A stretch of 64,000 bases of DNA from Phycisphaerales bacterium (GTDB lineage Bacteria > Planctomycetota > Phycisphaerae > Phycisphaerales > SM1A02). Location: contig JAQWMQ010000017.1 in the NCBI GenBank assembly GCA_029246705.1, positions 1 to 64,000 on the forward strand, given 5' to 3'. Positions 45,701-52,965 of the stretch are shown here, in pieces. The translations under genes and the position numbers were made by a program. Below the pieces are notes generated by a model. The model did not search any database. It saw nothing but the letters and a program-made list of their open reading frames with translations, and was not told where the DNA came from. How positions within the stretch are numbered: the stretch's first letter is position 1; every line of letters starts with the position of its first letter.

Positions 45701-46252
45701 CCGGGTGCCGTTGATCCAGTGTTCGAGTCGTTCGCCATCGGCGACGATGCGGTAGCGGTGCCAGTCGTCGTTCAAGGTCGCGCCGAGTTCGGCGTCGGTC
45801 CGTGGTGGCGCGAGGTCTCGCGTCGAGCCGTCGACCATGAAGCGCTTGGACTCGCCGCGCTTCGCGGCGATCGCACGGCCGCGCGTCTCGTAGAGGATGC
45901 CGCTGTACTGGTGGTTCGCATCGAAGTCCGCCTGGTAGCCGGCGACGTCCCAGCCGTCACCGACATCGGCACCCATTCGGCGCGTGCGGTACTGCATGCC
46001 GCTGTTGGCGCCGGCACCCTCGAGCTTGATGTCGAACTCGAGTTCGAAGTCGTCGAAGACGCCGTCACGGTGCAGGTAGGTGGTTCGGTTGGTCTCCGGC
46101 GTGGTGCGCCCGACGATCTCGCCGTCCTCGACGCTCCAGATCGCGGCGTCACCCTGCCAGCCGTCCAGGGTCTTCCCATCGAAGAGGGCGACCCAGTCGT
46201 CGGCCGAGGCGGAAGCGGTGCAGAGAACGACGGCGGCAAGAAGTGTCTTCAT
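42719..46252 (-). CDS. Giant DUF1080 / beta-propeller / heme-binding protein (DUF1080 at N-terminus)
   Basis: 1177 residues from the ATG at 46252, with a signal peptide ending at TASASA. Domain order: DUF1080 (3-keto-disaccharide hydrolase type, about residues 20-210, starting ALFDGKTLDGW), a beta-sandwich with WIWAAET and DGTVERILTGEGW (to about 345), a PVC-type six-bladed propeller (about 365-720) with QGLLHAHDALWINV and NGSEHGCHGVALAPDG, a helical repeat region (to about 1035), and a planctomycete heme domain with CIQCH and MPEQLLDVLEAEEILDLMAYL. DUF1080 proteins cleave 3-keto-glycosides; the heme domain suggests redox coupling. Exported. It lies ten bases downstream of a second giant gene with the same domains in another order. 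Confidence 0.85.
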   Translation of the reverse strand: MKTLLAAVVLCTASASADDWVALFDGKTLDGWQGDAAIWSVEDGEIVGRTTPETNRTTYLHRDGVFDDFELEFDIKLEGAGANSGMQYRTRRMGADVGDGWDVAGYQADFDANHQYSGILYETRGRAIAAKRGESKRFMVDGSTRDLAPPRTDAELGATLNDDWHRYRIVADGERLEHWINGTRVLLVEDAAPTRTSSGSLALQVHAGDPMAVRVRNIRIRPIGSGSLKFAGADVPDAEPEWIWAAETSRDGEQCTLIRPFTLERPAAISIVATCDNVFRLLLDGTEVLAGTDWARTETWNGSVDAGEHMVRVHCTNEGGPAGFIARIILRYEDGTVERILTGEGWLVESTDTRRFIRPMPVFSHGTISGHDGPWGNVMQSKRAEGTRTWSLPEGFDSELLVSAQPGQGSWVSCAFDPQGRLVICPQYGPIQVVDFDESGAVAGVRALPDESGEPIGYAQGLLHAHDALWINVSKGPDDGGGLWRLRDTDGDDVYDERTRVGVYGNGSEHGCHGVALAPDGSLWVVNGNYTQPPRGVSEDSPFRGWAEDQLLERQWDPNGHAVGVSMPAGTVHRYDPATEEWTTVVGGFRNAYDLAFSPGGECFLYDSDMEWDIGTPWHIWPLVHHVVPGADYGWRGGNGKAPMWAPDRMRTVCATDESSPTGVAFGTNSSFPEPWRSRFFIGDWSYGRVLAVDLVPDGSTYTGTVHDFARGTPLNVTDFTIGPDGHMYLLTGGRRTQSGLYRIASDVQVPVGTTTRLAELEAKTADLRAARHAMQADAPVDFATLGPALDSDDPALRLTARNAVRRAGPGKYLDAVQGRDGHAVVEVLLAAAQEGSGPDVIAPIWLESFDRGDDARRMALMRVLAVAIARGGEPSDAVRERYLDELDPLLPTDEFQFDRQLVELLVALGAPDLPARVVDLIQSDPDPAHQLAHAMSLRNHPDDWDESTVDGMMDWTDYASDLHGGHSLRGFVNAAREDLAQGIDPNLLVGHRMTGSIAAIPVDPEAELGRMPETVRAWKVNDLSSRLGEVGGTRDLERGARVFRGTLCIQCHRFSGDGGSTGPDLTGVSGRYSRADMLRSLIEPSHSISDQYGQTAVTRKDGSRVVGRVVGMTDDAIEVNTNPYGRSVVVIPRSEVKSTSVVETSAMPEQLLDVLEAEEILDLMAYLESGRAATGE

Positions 46253-46262
46253 GCAGAAGAGT

Positions 46263-49200
46263 CTACTCGTGGGCGATGATCGGGCGAAGCTCGACCTTCC
46301 GGAACTCGATCCAGGCACCTTCGGCCTGCAGGGCGATCGGACCCGCCTGGACGGCACAGTCGATCGCCTCGTTCTGGACGAGGCCGTTGATCTCGAGCGT
46401 CAGCTCCTCCCCGTCGAGCAGGATCCGGTAGCGGTTCCACCCACCGAGCGGCTTCTCGTTGGTCGGATGGGCCTTCACGGTGTGCCGACCGTTGGTGCGG
46501 TCGGGGTCGGTGGTCATCGGGTAGTCGTCGATGTTCCAGATGTCGCCGGCGTTGGTCGACCAGAGCTGCGCCTCGATCGAGTTGGGCCAGATCTTGTCGA
46601 CGCCCTGCAGTCGCATCAGGACCCCGCTGTTGCCGGCACCCTTCTCGGGATCGAAGCGCCACTCGACGATGAGTTCGTAGGAGGTGTAGCTGTCGACGGT
46701 CTTGAGATAGCCGATCGGATTGCCGTGGTCCTTCAGGATCCCGTCCTCGACGAAGAACGCCTTCGAGGGATCGCGCGAACCGTCCTGGAAGTAGGCGGTC
46801 CAGCCGTCGAGATTCCTGCCGTTGAAGAGCTCGATCGTCTCCCCGAAGACCGGCTGCCGCTGGTCCTCGCTCAGCAGGTAGCTGGTGACCTGTGCGAGTT
46901 CGCGGGCATCAAGTCCGGTCGCGAGTGCACTCGGCATCGGCGATTTGCCGGTCGAGGAACGGCTGGCGACCTTCGCGGCGGGGATGCTGGTGCGGACCCC
47001 CTGGGCATCCTGGACCACGACCACCGGACCGTCGGCGATCACGGTGCCGGTGAAGGAACCACCGTCGGTGGTCTCGATCGTGGTGAGTTCATAGCCGAAG
47101 GAGATCGCGGCGTTGGGGTTGATCATCGAATCGATCAGGCCGCGCGCGTCGTACTTGCGGGCGATCTCGGTGAGATCGGGTCCGATCGCACCACCCGCGC
47201 CTCGGAAGGCGTGGCAGGTGGCGCAGAGTGCCTTGGTCTCGTAGAGCAGGCGACCGACCGAGGTCTTCACGCCGTCGTGGGGATCGACCATCGCGACGAT
47301 CTCCTCGATCGGCTTGAGGTATCGACCACCGGTGATCGGCGGCCATGCCTCGAGCGCCGCGGCACGTACGGTGATGTCCGGATGCGCACGAAGGATCTCC
47401 GAGGTGATCGGCTCGACCGCCTCCGGAAGCGTTCCTTCTCGTTTCATCGCGAGCAGGACGAAGCCGCCGTTGCCGTCACGGGCGAGTTCACGGATCGCCG
47501 CTGTCCTGGTGCCGAGGTCGAGCGAGTCATCGGCGATGCGCGCCTTCACCGGCCCGAGATCGACCGCACTCGGAGCGGAACGCGTCCAGACCTGGAACTC
47601 GAGTCGGGTCGAACTGCCCGCCTGGCTGGTCCCGCCTTCATCCACGCCGCCGAAACCGACCAGCGAGGTCGCGCCGTCCGGCACCCCGACCATGATCGCG
47701 GAGGGCGCATGGACCCCGACGCCTTCGGTGAAGTCACGACCACCGGACCGAAGCGGCGCACCACCGGCGTTGCGCCCGCGATTGAGCGAACCCCAGCCCG
47801 TCGACTCGCGCATCCAGTCCATCTCGACCAACGACCAGTCGCGATCCTTTCCATCGGTGAAACGCACCTCGAGCCAGTCCGCCCAGTCGTAGGAATCACC
47901 CCCGGCCGGATCCACCATGAGGACCACCTGCTCGGCGTCGGTGACGTCGAGCTTGAAGGCATGCAGTCCCTCGGTCACCACGCCGCTGGACCACGCACGC
48001 GTCGCACCTTCGAGATCACCCTTGCCGAAGCCCGCGGGAAGTTCATGTTCCGACCAGGTGTTGCCGCTGCGCATGTCGACCCACCATGAGGCGAGGCCAC
48101 GAACATCATCCGGACCCCGACGTGCGATCTCGACCATCGTCTTCGCCGCCGATTCCTCGGGCATGAAGGCGATCGCGTCCACCGCGGAACGACGCTGGCT
48201 CCGGGTGAGCAGACGATCCATCGACCGACCGGCGAGGCCGTCCAACGCACCGGCGGGGTGCAGTCGCCAGGCGATCGCCGCGAAGCGGTCGTCCCAGTTC
48301 GAGGGCAGGCCGCCGTATGCCTGGGCGAGTGCGGCATAGGCCTCCGACTCCTTGCCGTCGCAGGCGATCCCGAACGCCTCGACCGCGACGCGGTCGGTGC
48401 CGTCGAGACGTCGCGCGAGCTCGACCACGATGTCGTCGATCTCCGACCACGGTTCGTCCCGCAGGCTGATCGCAACCTCGCGACGCACCGCAGGGTCGGG
48501 ATCACGCGCGACCAATCGTGCAAGCGGGACGATCGGTTCACCCGCCTCGCGCAACGCGCGATAGGCCACCAGTCGGATCGAGGGGTCGTCGTCGAGCAGG
48601 CTTTCCTTCAGGAGGTCGCGACCGTCGGGCTCGATCCGCGCGAGCATCCAGGCGCTTCGGGCCCGGGCCCGCGGATCATCGCTGAAGTGCAGGGCCTCGA
48701 GGTCGGGCAGGGCATCCTCGCCCGAAGCCATGATCGAGGCCATCGCGTTCCAGCGGGCCGAAGGTGCCGGCGAGACCAGGGGATGCACCGGTGCCTCGCC
48801 CGCGATCACGGGGTCCGAGTTCTCGATGCGCAGGATTCGTCCGTACGCCTCGCGGTCCCCCGCACCATGACCGCCCACCCCGGGGTCGTACCAGTCGGCG
48901 ACGTAGACCGCACCATCGGCTCCGACCGCGACATCACTCGGCCTGAACCAGCGCGCGCGGTCACCGTGCTCGCCGGGATCGGCGGAGATCAGGACCGAAG
49001 CGGGCAGGTCGATGCCCGCACCATTGATCTTCGGGCGGTGGATGTAGACGACACCGGCACCGGCATCGCAGTCGAGGACCGCACCATCGATCCAGGGCGC
49101 GAGCCGCGTGCCTTCATAGACCGCGACCCCGGTCGGCCCCCCACCACCGTTCTGGGTTCCGGCGGGCATCACGCCGGGATCGTCCTGGTGCCAGTGTGCG

Positions 49201-50108
49201 GTCCAGGTGTTCTGCCCCGGACGGCGGTCCGCCTGCCAGGAACGGGTGCCGTCCGCCGAGAAGAAACCGTAGTTGCCGCCTTCCATCACCCAGGTGGTGC
49301 GGCAGCCACGGTTGCCGTCATCGTCGTTGTCCTCGGTGTACATGTTGCCGAAGGCGTCGAGGGCGAGTTCGTACTGGTTGCGGAAGTTGTGGGAATGCAC
49401 CCGCAGGTCGGACCCGTCGGGCTTGAAGGAGATCATGATCCCCCCCGTCCATGCGCGACCGTCACTGGAGACCCGACCCGGCGTGTTGCCGGCATGCTCG
49501 GGCCCGCCGCCGTTGTAGATCGAACCGGAACTGATGCGACTGCCGTCGGAACCGATGACTTCATGCGGTCCGGCGTTGCCGGCGGCGAGATACCAGCGAC
49601 CGTCGGGCCCCGGCACCACCGAGTGCACCCCGTGGTCGTGGTTGAAACCACCGAACCCGGTGAGCAGGGTCTCGCGACGATCGGCCTTGAGGTCGCCATC
49701 GTCGTCGTGGTAGGCGTAGAGGTGCGGCGAACAGGAGACGATCACCGCATCACCAAGCACCGCGATCCCCAGGGGCGCGACCAGGTCCTCGTCCTGCGCG
49801 AAGACGTGCGAGGTCTCGTGGAGCCCGTCGCCGTCGAGATCCTCGAGCACCACGATGCGGTCACCCGCGTCGTGGTGCTTGCCCGGGTTGCGCCCGTTCC
49901 ACTGGCGATAGTTCACCGCTTCCGCGACCCAGATGCGACCTTCCGGGTCGATGTCGATCGCGGTCGGGTTGTAGAGCAGCGGGCTTTCGGCCACCTTGGT
50001 CACCGAGAGACCGTCGGGGACCACGTACCGATGCGTGACATCCTCGGCCTGCAGCACGGACACGGAGGAAAGAAGGACGACGAGCACGGTCGAGGTGTGT
50101 TTCTGCAT
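46263..50108 (-). CDS. Giant beta-propeller / heme / DUF1080 protein (DUF1080 at C-terminus)
   Basis: 1281 residues from the ATG at 50108 (another ATG at 50123 is possible), with a signal peptide ending near SVLQAE. Domain order: PVC-type propeller (about 25-430), HEAT-like helical repeats (about 440-670), an NPCBM-like galactose-binding module (EGVGVHAPSAIMVGVPDG, about 760-860), a further helical region, a planctomycete heme domain with CATCHAFRGAGGAIGPDL (about 945), and DUF1080 at the end (about 1070-1275). The DUF1080 part is very like the stand-alone protein encoded next to it at 50160. Probably a periplasmic or surface enzyme that oxidises and cleaves glycosides, with covalent heme. 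Part of the minus-strand operon. Confidence 0.85.
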   Translation of the reverse strand: MQKHTSTVLVVLLSSVSVLQAEDVTHRYVVPDGLSVTKVAESPLLYNPTAIDIDPEGRIWVAEAVNYRQWNGRNPGKHHDAGDRIVVLEDLDGDGLHETSHVFAQDEDLVAPLGIAVLGDAVIVSCSPHLYAYHDDDGDLKADRRETLLTGFGGFNHDHGVHSVVPGPDGRWYLAAGNAGPHEVIGSDGSRISSGSIYNGGGPEHAGNTPGRVSSDGRAWTGGIMISFKPDGSDLRVHSHNFRNQYELALDAFGNMYTEDNDDDGNRGCRTTWVMEGGNYGFFSADGTRSWQADRRPGQNTWTAHWHQDDPGVMPAGTQNGGGGPTGVAVYEGTRLAPWIDGAVLDCDAGAGVVYIHRPKINGAGIDLPASVLISADPGEHGDRARWFRPSDVAVGADGAVYVADWYDPGVGGHGAGDREAYGRILRIENSDPVIAGEAPVHPLVSPAPSARWNAMASIMASGEDALPDLEALHFSDDPRARARSAWMLARIEPDGRDLLKESLLDDDPSIRLVAYRALREAGEPIVPLARLVARDPDPAVRREVAISLRDEPWSEIDDIVVELARRLDGTDRVAVEAFGIACDGKESEAYAALAQAYGGLPSNWDDRFAAIAWRLHPAGALDGLAGRSMDRLLTRSQRRSAVDAIAFMPEESAAKTMVEIARRGPDDVRGLASWWVDMRSGNTWSEHELPAGFGKGDLEGATRAWSSGVVTEGLHAFKLDVTDAEQVVLMVDPAGGDSYDWADWLEVRFTDGKDRDWSLVEMDWMRESTGWGSLNRGRNAGGAPLRSGGRDFTEGVGVHAPSAIMVGVPDGATSLVGFGGVDEGGTSQAGSSTRLEFQVWTRSAPSAVDLGPVKARIADDSLDLGTRTAAIRELARDGNGGFVLLAMKREGTLPEAVEPITSEILRAHPDITVRAAALEAWPPITGGRYLKPIEEIVAMVDPHDGVKTSVGRLLYETKALCATCHAFRGAGGAIGPDLTEIARKYDARGLIDSMINPNAAISFGYELTTIETTDGGSFTGTVIADGPVVVVQDAQGVRTSIPAAKVASRSSTGKSPMPSALATGLDARELAQVTSYLLSEDQRQPVFGETIELFNGRNLDGWTAYFQDGSRDPSKAFFVEDGILKDHGNPIGYLKTVDSYTSYELIVEWRFDPEKGAGNSGVLMRLQGVDKIWPNSIEAQLWSTNAGDIWNIDDYPMTTDPDRTNGRHTVKAHPTNEKPLGGWNRYRILLDGEELTLEINGLVQNEAIDCAVQAGPIALQAEGAWIEFRKVELRPIIAHE

Positions 50109-50159
50109 CAACGCAGAATACATCCTCAGGTGGCCGTCACCGCGGAAACACCGGGCAAT

Positions 50160-50840
50160 TCACTTGCCGGGCTTGATCTCGCGCAACTCGACCTTTCGAA
50201 ACTCGATCCAGGCACCTTCAGACTGCAGACCGATCGGCCCGGCGATCACCTTGCAGCCGGTGGCGACGTTCTGGACCAGGCCGTTCACCTCGAGGGTGAG
50301 ATTGCCGCCGTCGAGAAGGATCTTGTATCGATTCCATTCCCCCAGCGGCTTCTCGTTGGTCTCGTGGGCCTTGATGGTGCGACGACCTTCGGTTCGTTCG
50401 GAATCGGTCTTCATCTCGAAACCGCCGATGTTCCAGATGTCACCGGCATTGCGGGAATGCAGCTGGGCCTCGATCGAATTCGGCCAGACCTTGTTCTCGC
50501 CCATCACGCGCATCAGCACGCCGCTGTTGCCCGCACCCTTCTCCGCGTTGAATCGCCACTCGACGATCAACTCATAGGAGGTGTACTTCTTCTTGGTGTG
50601 CAGGTACCCGATGGGGCGACCCTTGCACTTGAGGATGCCGTCCTCGACGAAGAAGGCTTCCGACGGATCGCTGGTGCCACCCTGGAAGTAGGCGGTCCAA
50701 CCGTCCAGGTTCTTCCCGTTGAAGAGCTGGACGGTCTCGCCGAAGTCAGGAGCCTTCGGAGTGGTCGCTTCCTGGGGCGCGGCCATGGCAAGCAGTGCGA
50801 GCGTGAGGGCGGCCAACGTGATGCGTGTGCGGTGTTTCAT
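50160..50840 (-). CDS. DUF1080 (3-keto-disaccharide hydrolase) protein
   Basis: 226 residues from the ATG at 50840, starting a signal peptide that ends near LALLAMAAPQ. One DUF1080 domain (jelly-roll, concanavalin-like) with ETVQLFNGKNLDGWTAYF, the TSYELIVEWRF strand, GNSGVLMRV, AQLHSRNAGDIWNIG and GAWIEFRKVEL. The family cleaves 3-keto-disaccharides made by an oxidoreductase. It is nearly a copy of the C-terminal domain of the giant protein encoded just downstream, including the shared phrases GNSGVLMR, WPNSIEAQL and EFRKVEL. Part of the operon, 20 bases after the phosphopantetheinyl transferase gene. Confidence 0.88.
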   Translation of the reverse strand: MKHRTRITLAALTLALLAMAAPQEATTPKAPDFGETVQLFNGKNLDGWTAYFQGGTSDPSEAFFVEDGILKCKGRPIGYLHTKKKYTSYELIVEWRFNAEKGAGNSGVLMRVMGENKVWPNSIEAQLHSRNAGDIWNIGGFEMKTDSERTEGRRTIKAHETNEKPLGEWNRYKILLDGGNLTLEVNGLVQNVATGCKVIAGPIGLQSEGAWIEFRKVELREIKPGK

Positions 50841-50860
50841 GGTGCACGCAGGATACACCC

Positions 50861-51580
50861 TCAAGCACCGGTGGCGAGCGCAACCGCCAGGAGCAGCCCG
50901 TCGGGGATCGCCTCGTCGGCAGGTTCCTGCAGCAGAACGGCGCAGGGCCCGCCCTCGAGAGGCACTTCGACGGTGTCGAGACCCTTCGAGGCCTCGGGCT
51001 GGCAGGGTACGGTGATCAAGGAGGGATCAATCGCCAGTCCGCGACCGACCGCCTTGAGGACCGCCTCCTTGCGGGTCCAGATGCGGAGCAGTTGCGAGGT
51101 GTCCATCTGATGATCAGACCCGAGCCCGCGTTGTTCGGATTCAGAGAGGATCCGCCGACCGACCGAAGCCGCGTCGGAGATCGGCCGGTCCATCTCGATG
51201 TCGATACCGGGCTGGTACTCGGTATCGGAACCCTCGAGCAATGCGACCGCGAAGAGACCACCGGTGCGACTGGTGTTGAATCGAAGCGGGCCGAGACCCT
51301 CGATTCGGGGACGCCCGAACTCATCGGGGATCGAATCCAGTTGGAGTGGATCGCGGCCGCTGCGCACACCCAGCAGTTGACGCAGGACCACCCGTCGGGC
51401 GAGAAAACGTCGACCGTCCTCGGGCTTGTGGAAACGTACCGCACGAGCACGCTCGGCCTCGAGACTCGAGGGTTCGTCGAGCGGACCGACCAGGTCCAGG
51501 TCGAAGAGATGCACGTCGATCTTCGAACCCCCGGGGAATTCGACGGAAAAGCGAGCGCATTCCGCTTTGGATGGAGACAT
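50861..51580 (-). CDS. 4'-phosphopantetheinyl transferase (Sfp type)
   Basis: 239 residues. The Sfp-type signature is present: the Mg-binding GIDIEMD (about residue 125), the WTRKEAVLKAVGRGL motif (about 170), and the N-terminal RFHKPEDGRRFLARRVVLRQLLG. It transfers the phosphopantetheine arm of CoA to a carrier protein such as acyl carrier protein or a polyketide/peptide synthase carrier. The length fits the group. It is 5 bases after the DUF1552 gene and 20 before the DUF1080 gene, an odd setting for a carrier-protein enzyme; no carrier protein is in the window. Confidence 0.88.
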   Translation of the reverse strand: MSPSKAECARFSVEFPGGSKIDVHLFDLDLVGPLDEPSSLEAERARAVRFHKPEDGRRFLARRVVLRQLLGVRSGRDPLQLDSIPDEFGRPRIEGLGPLRFNTSRTGGLFAVALLEGSDTEYQPGIDIEMDRPISDAASVGRRILSESEQRGLGSDHQMDTSQLLRIWTRKEAVLKAVGRGLAIDPSLITVPCQPEASKGLDTVEVPLEGGPCAVLLQEPADEAIPDGLLLAVALATGA

Positions 51581-51585
51581 CGGGC

Positions 51586-52965
51586 TCAGAGTCCCTTCAG
51601 TTCGCCGGTGGAATCCGCGAAGCCATCGACCTCGACCCCCATGCGTTGCAGCATCGAGACGTAGAGGTTGCAGAGCGGGGTGCCCTTCGACCAGCTCACG
51701 TGGCGACCGGGTTCGAGGGTGCCGCCACCACCGCCGGCGAGGATCACCGGCAGGTCATCGTGGTTGTGACGGTTGCCATCGTGGATCGCACTGCCGAAGA
51801 CGAGCATCGAGTTGTCGAGCAACGTCCCACCCGGCTCCTCGACCGCGCGCATCTTGGCAAGCAGGTCGGCGAGCATCTCGCTCTGGAAGCGGTTGATCTC
51901 GCGTATCTGCTGGATCATGCTCTCGTCTCCCTTGTGATGGGAGATGTGGTGGTGACCATCCTTGACGCCGAGGAAAGGGAAACTCCGGTTGGAGCCCTCG
52001 TTCGCCAGCATGAAGGTCGCGATACGGGTCTGATCGAGACGGAAGGCCAGTACCAGCATGTCGTTCATGAGGCGGACATGTTCGCGATAGTCGCCGGGGA
52101 CACCGTCGTCCGGCTGCATCGAGGCGAAGGACTCGGGATCACGTGACTCGCTTTCGAGCATCTCGATCCGTCGTTCGAGGGAACGAACGCCCTCGGTGTA
52201 CTCCTCCATGCGCACGCGATCGGTCGAACCGAGCGCGGCGTTGAGACGACGCGCGTCGGAGCGGACGTAGTCGAGTATCGACTTGCGGGAGGCGAGCCGC
52301 CGGGATCGCTCGTCGACGGATTCACCGGGACGGTTGATTCCGAAGAGTCGCTCGAAGACCTCGCGGGGGCGGATCTCCTTGAGGTTCGGCTGGGTCGGGC
52401 TCCGCCAGGACATGTTCGCGCTGTACGCACAGGAATACCCCGAGTCACAGCTGCCGGACTGGAGCGCCGGCTCGCATCCGATCTCGAGCGAGGGCAGAAG
52501 CGTCGCACCCCCCACCGAGTTCGCGGCGAACTGGTCCACCGAGATGCCGACGCGGATGTCGCGGCCCGCGGTCTTGTAGGGATGTGCACCGGTCAGGAAA
52601 CAGGCCGCACTCCGAGCGTGATCACCCGGGCCGTCGCCAAGCGCGGTCGCGTTCCGATGGGAGAGACCGCGAAGGACGCTGAAGTGTTCCCGATGCGGAG
52701 CAAGCGGCTCGAGTCCCTCGGAAAGGGTGTAGTCCCGCCCTTCCCCGGTCGGGTACCACCCGGCGGGATCGACGCCGTTGGGTATGTAGAGGAAGGCCAT
52801 GCGCAGCGGCGAGGACGCAACGGGCGCGGCGCTCGCCACGGAACCGGCGCGAACCAGGGTGTTCGGCATCATCGCCTCGAGCCAGGGCAGGGACATCGCG
52901 ACTCCCACGCCGCGAAGCATGGTTCGACGATCCACATGGCCCTGATGTCTTTTCGAGGTGTTCAT
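51586..52965 (-). CDS. DUF1552 family Tat-type exported protein
   Basis: 459 residues. The N-terminus has a twin-arginine-like DRRTMLRGVGVAMSLPWLEAM signal. The DUF1552 body includes AFLYIPNGVDPAGWYP, GDHARSAACFLTGAHPYK, SVDQFAAN, an EVFERLFG segment and the C-terminal GGTLLDNSMLVFGSAIHDGNR. DUF1552 proteins are always found next to DUF1592/DUF1588 proteins in planctomycetes; their enzymatic role is unknown. It overlaps the upstream DUF1592-type gene by four bases (ATGA) and is five bases from the phosphopantetheinyl transferase gene. Confidence 0.88.
   Translation of the reverse strand: MNTSKRHQGHVDRRTMLRGVGVAMSLPWLEAMMPNTLVRAGSVASAAPVASSPLRMAFLYIPNGVDPAGWYPTGEGRDYTLSEGLEPLAPHREHFSVLRGLSHRNATALGDGPGDHARSAACFLTGAHPYKTAGRDIRVGISVDQFAANSVGGATLLPSLEIGCEPALQSGSCDSGYSCAYSANMSWRSPTQPNLKEIRPREVFERLFGINRPGESVDERSRRLASRKSILDYVRSDARRLNAALGSTDRVRMEEYTEGVRSLERRIEMLESESRDPESFASMQPDDGVPGDYREHVRLMNDMLVLAFRLDQTRIATFMLANEGSNRSFPFLGVKDGHHHISHHKGDESMIQQIREINRFQSEMLADLLAKMRAVEEPGGTLLDNSMLVFGSAIHDGNRHNHDDLPVILAGGGGGTLEPGRHVSWSKGTPLCNLYVSMLQRMGVEVDGFADSTGELKGL

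Noticed and set aside
42623-51110. Several very long plus-strand frames (up to 950 codons) opposite the minus-strand operon
   Set aside because: High GC gives long antisense frames; their translations are low in family motifs and show shadow repeats of the real proteins.
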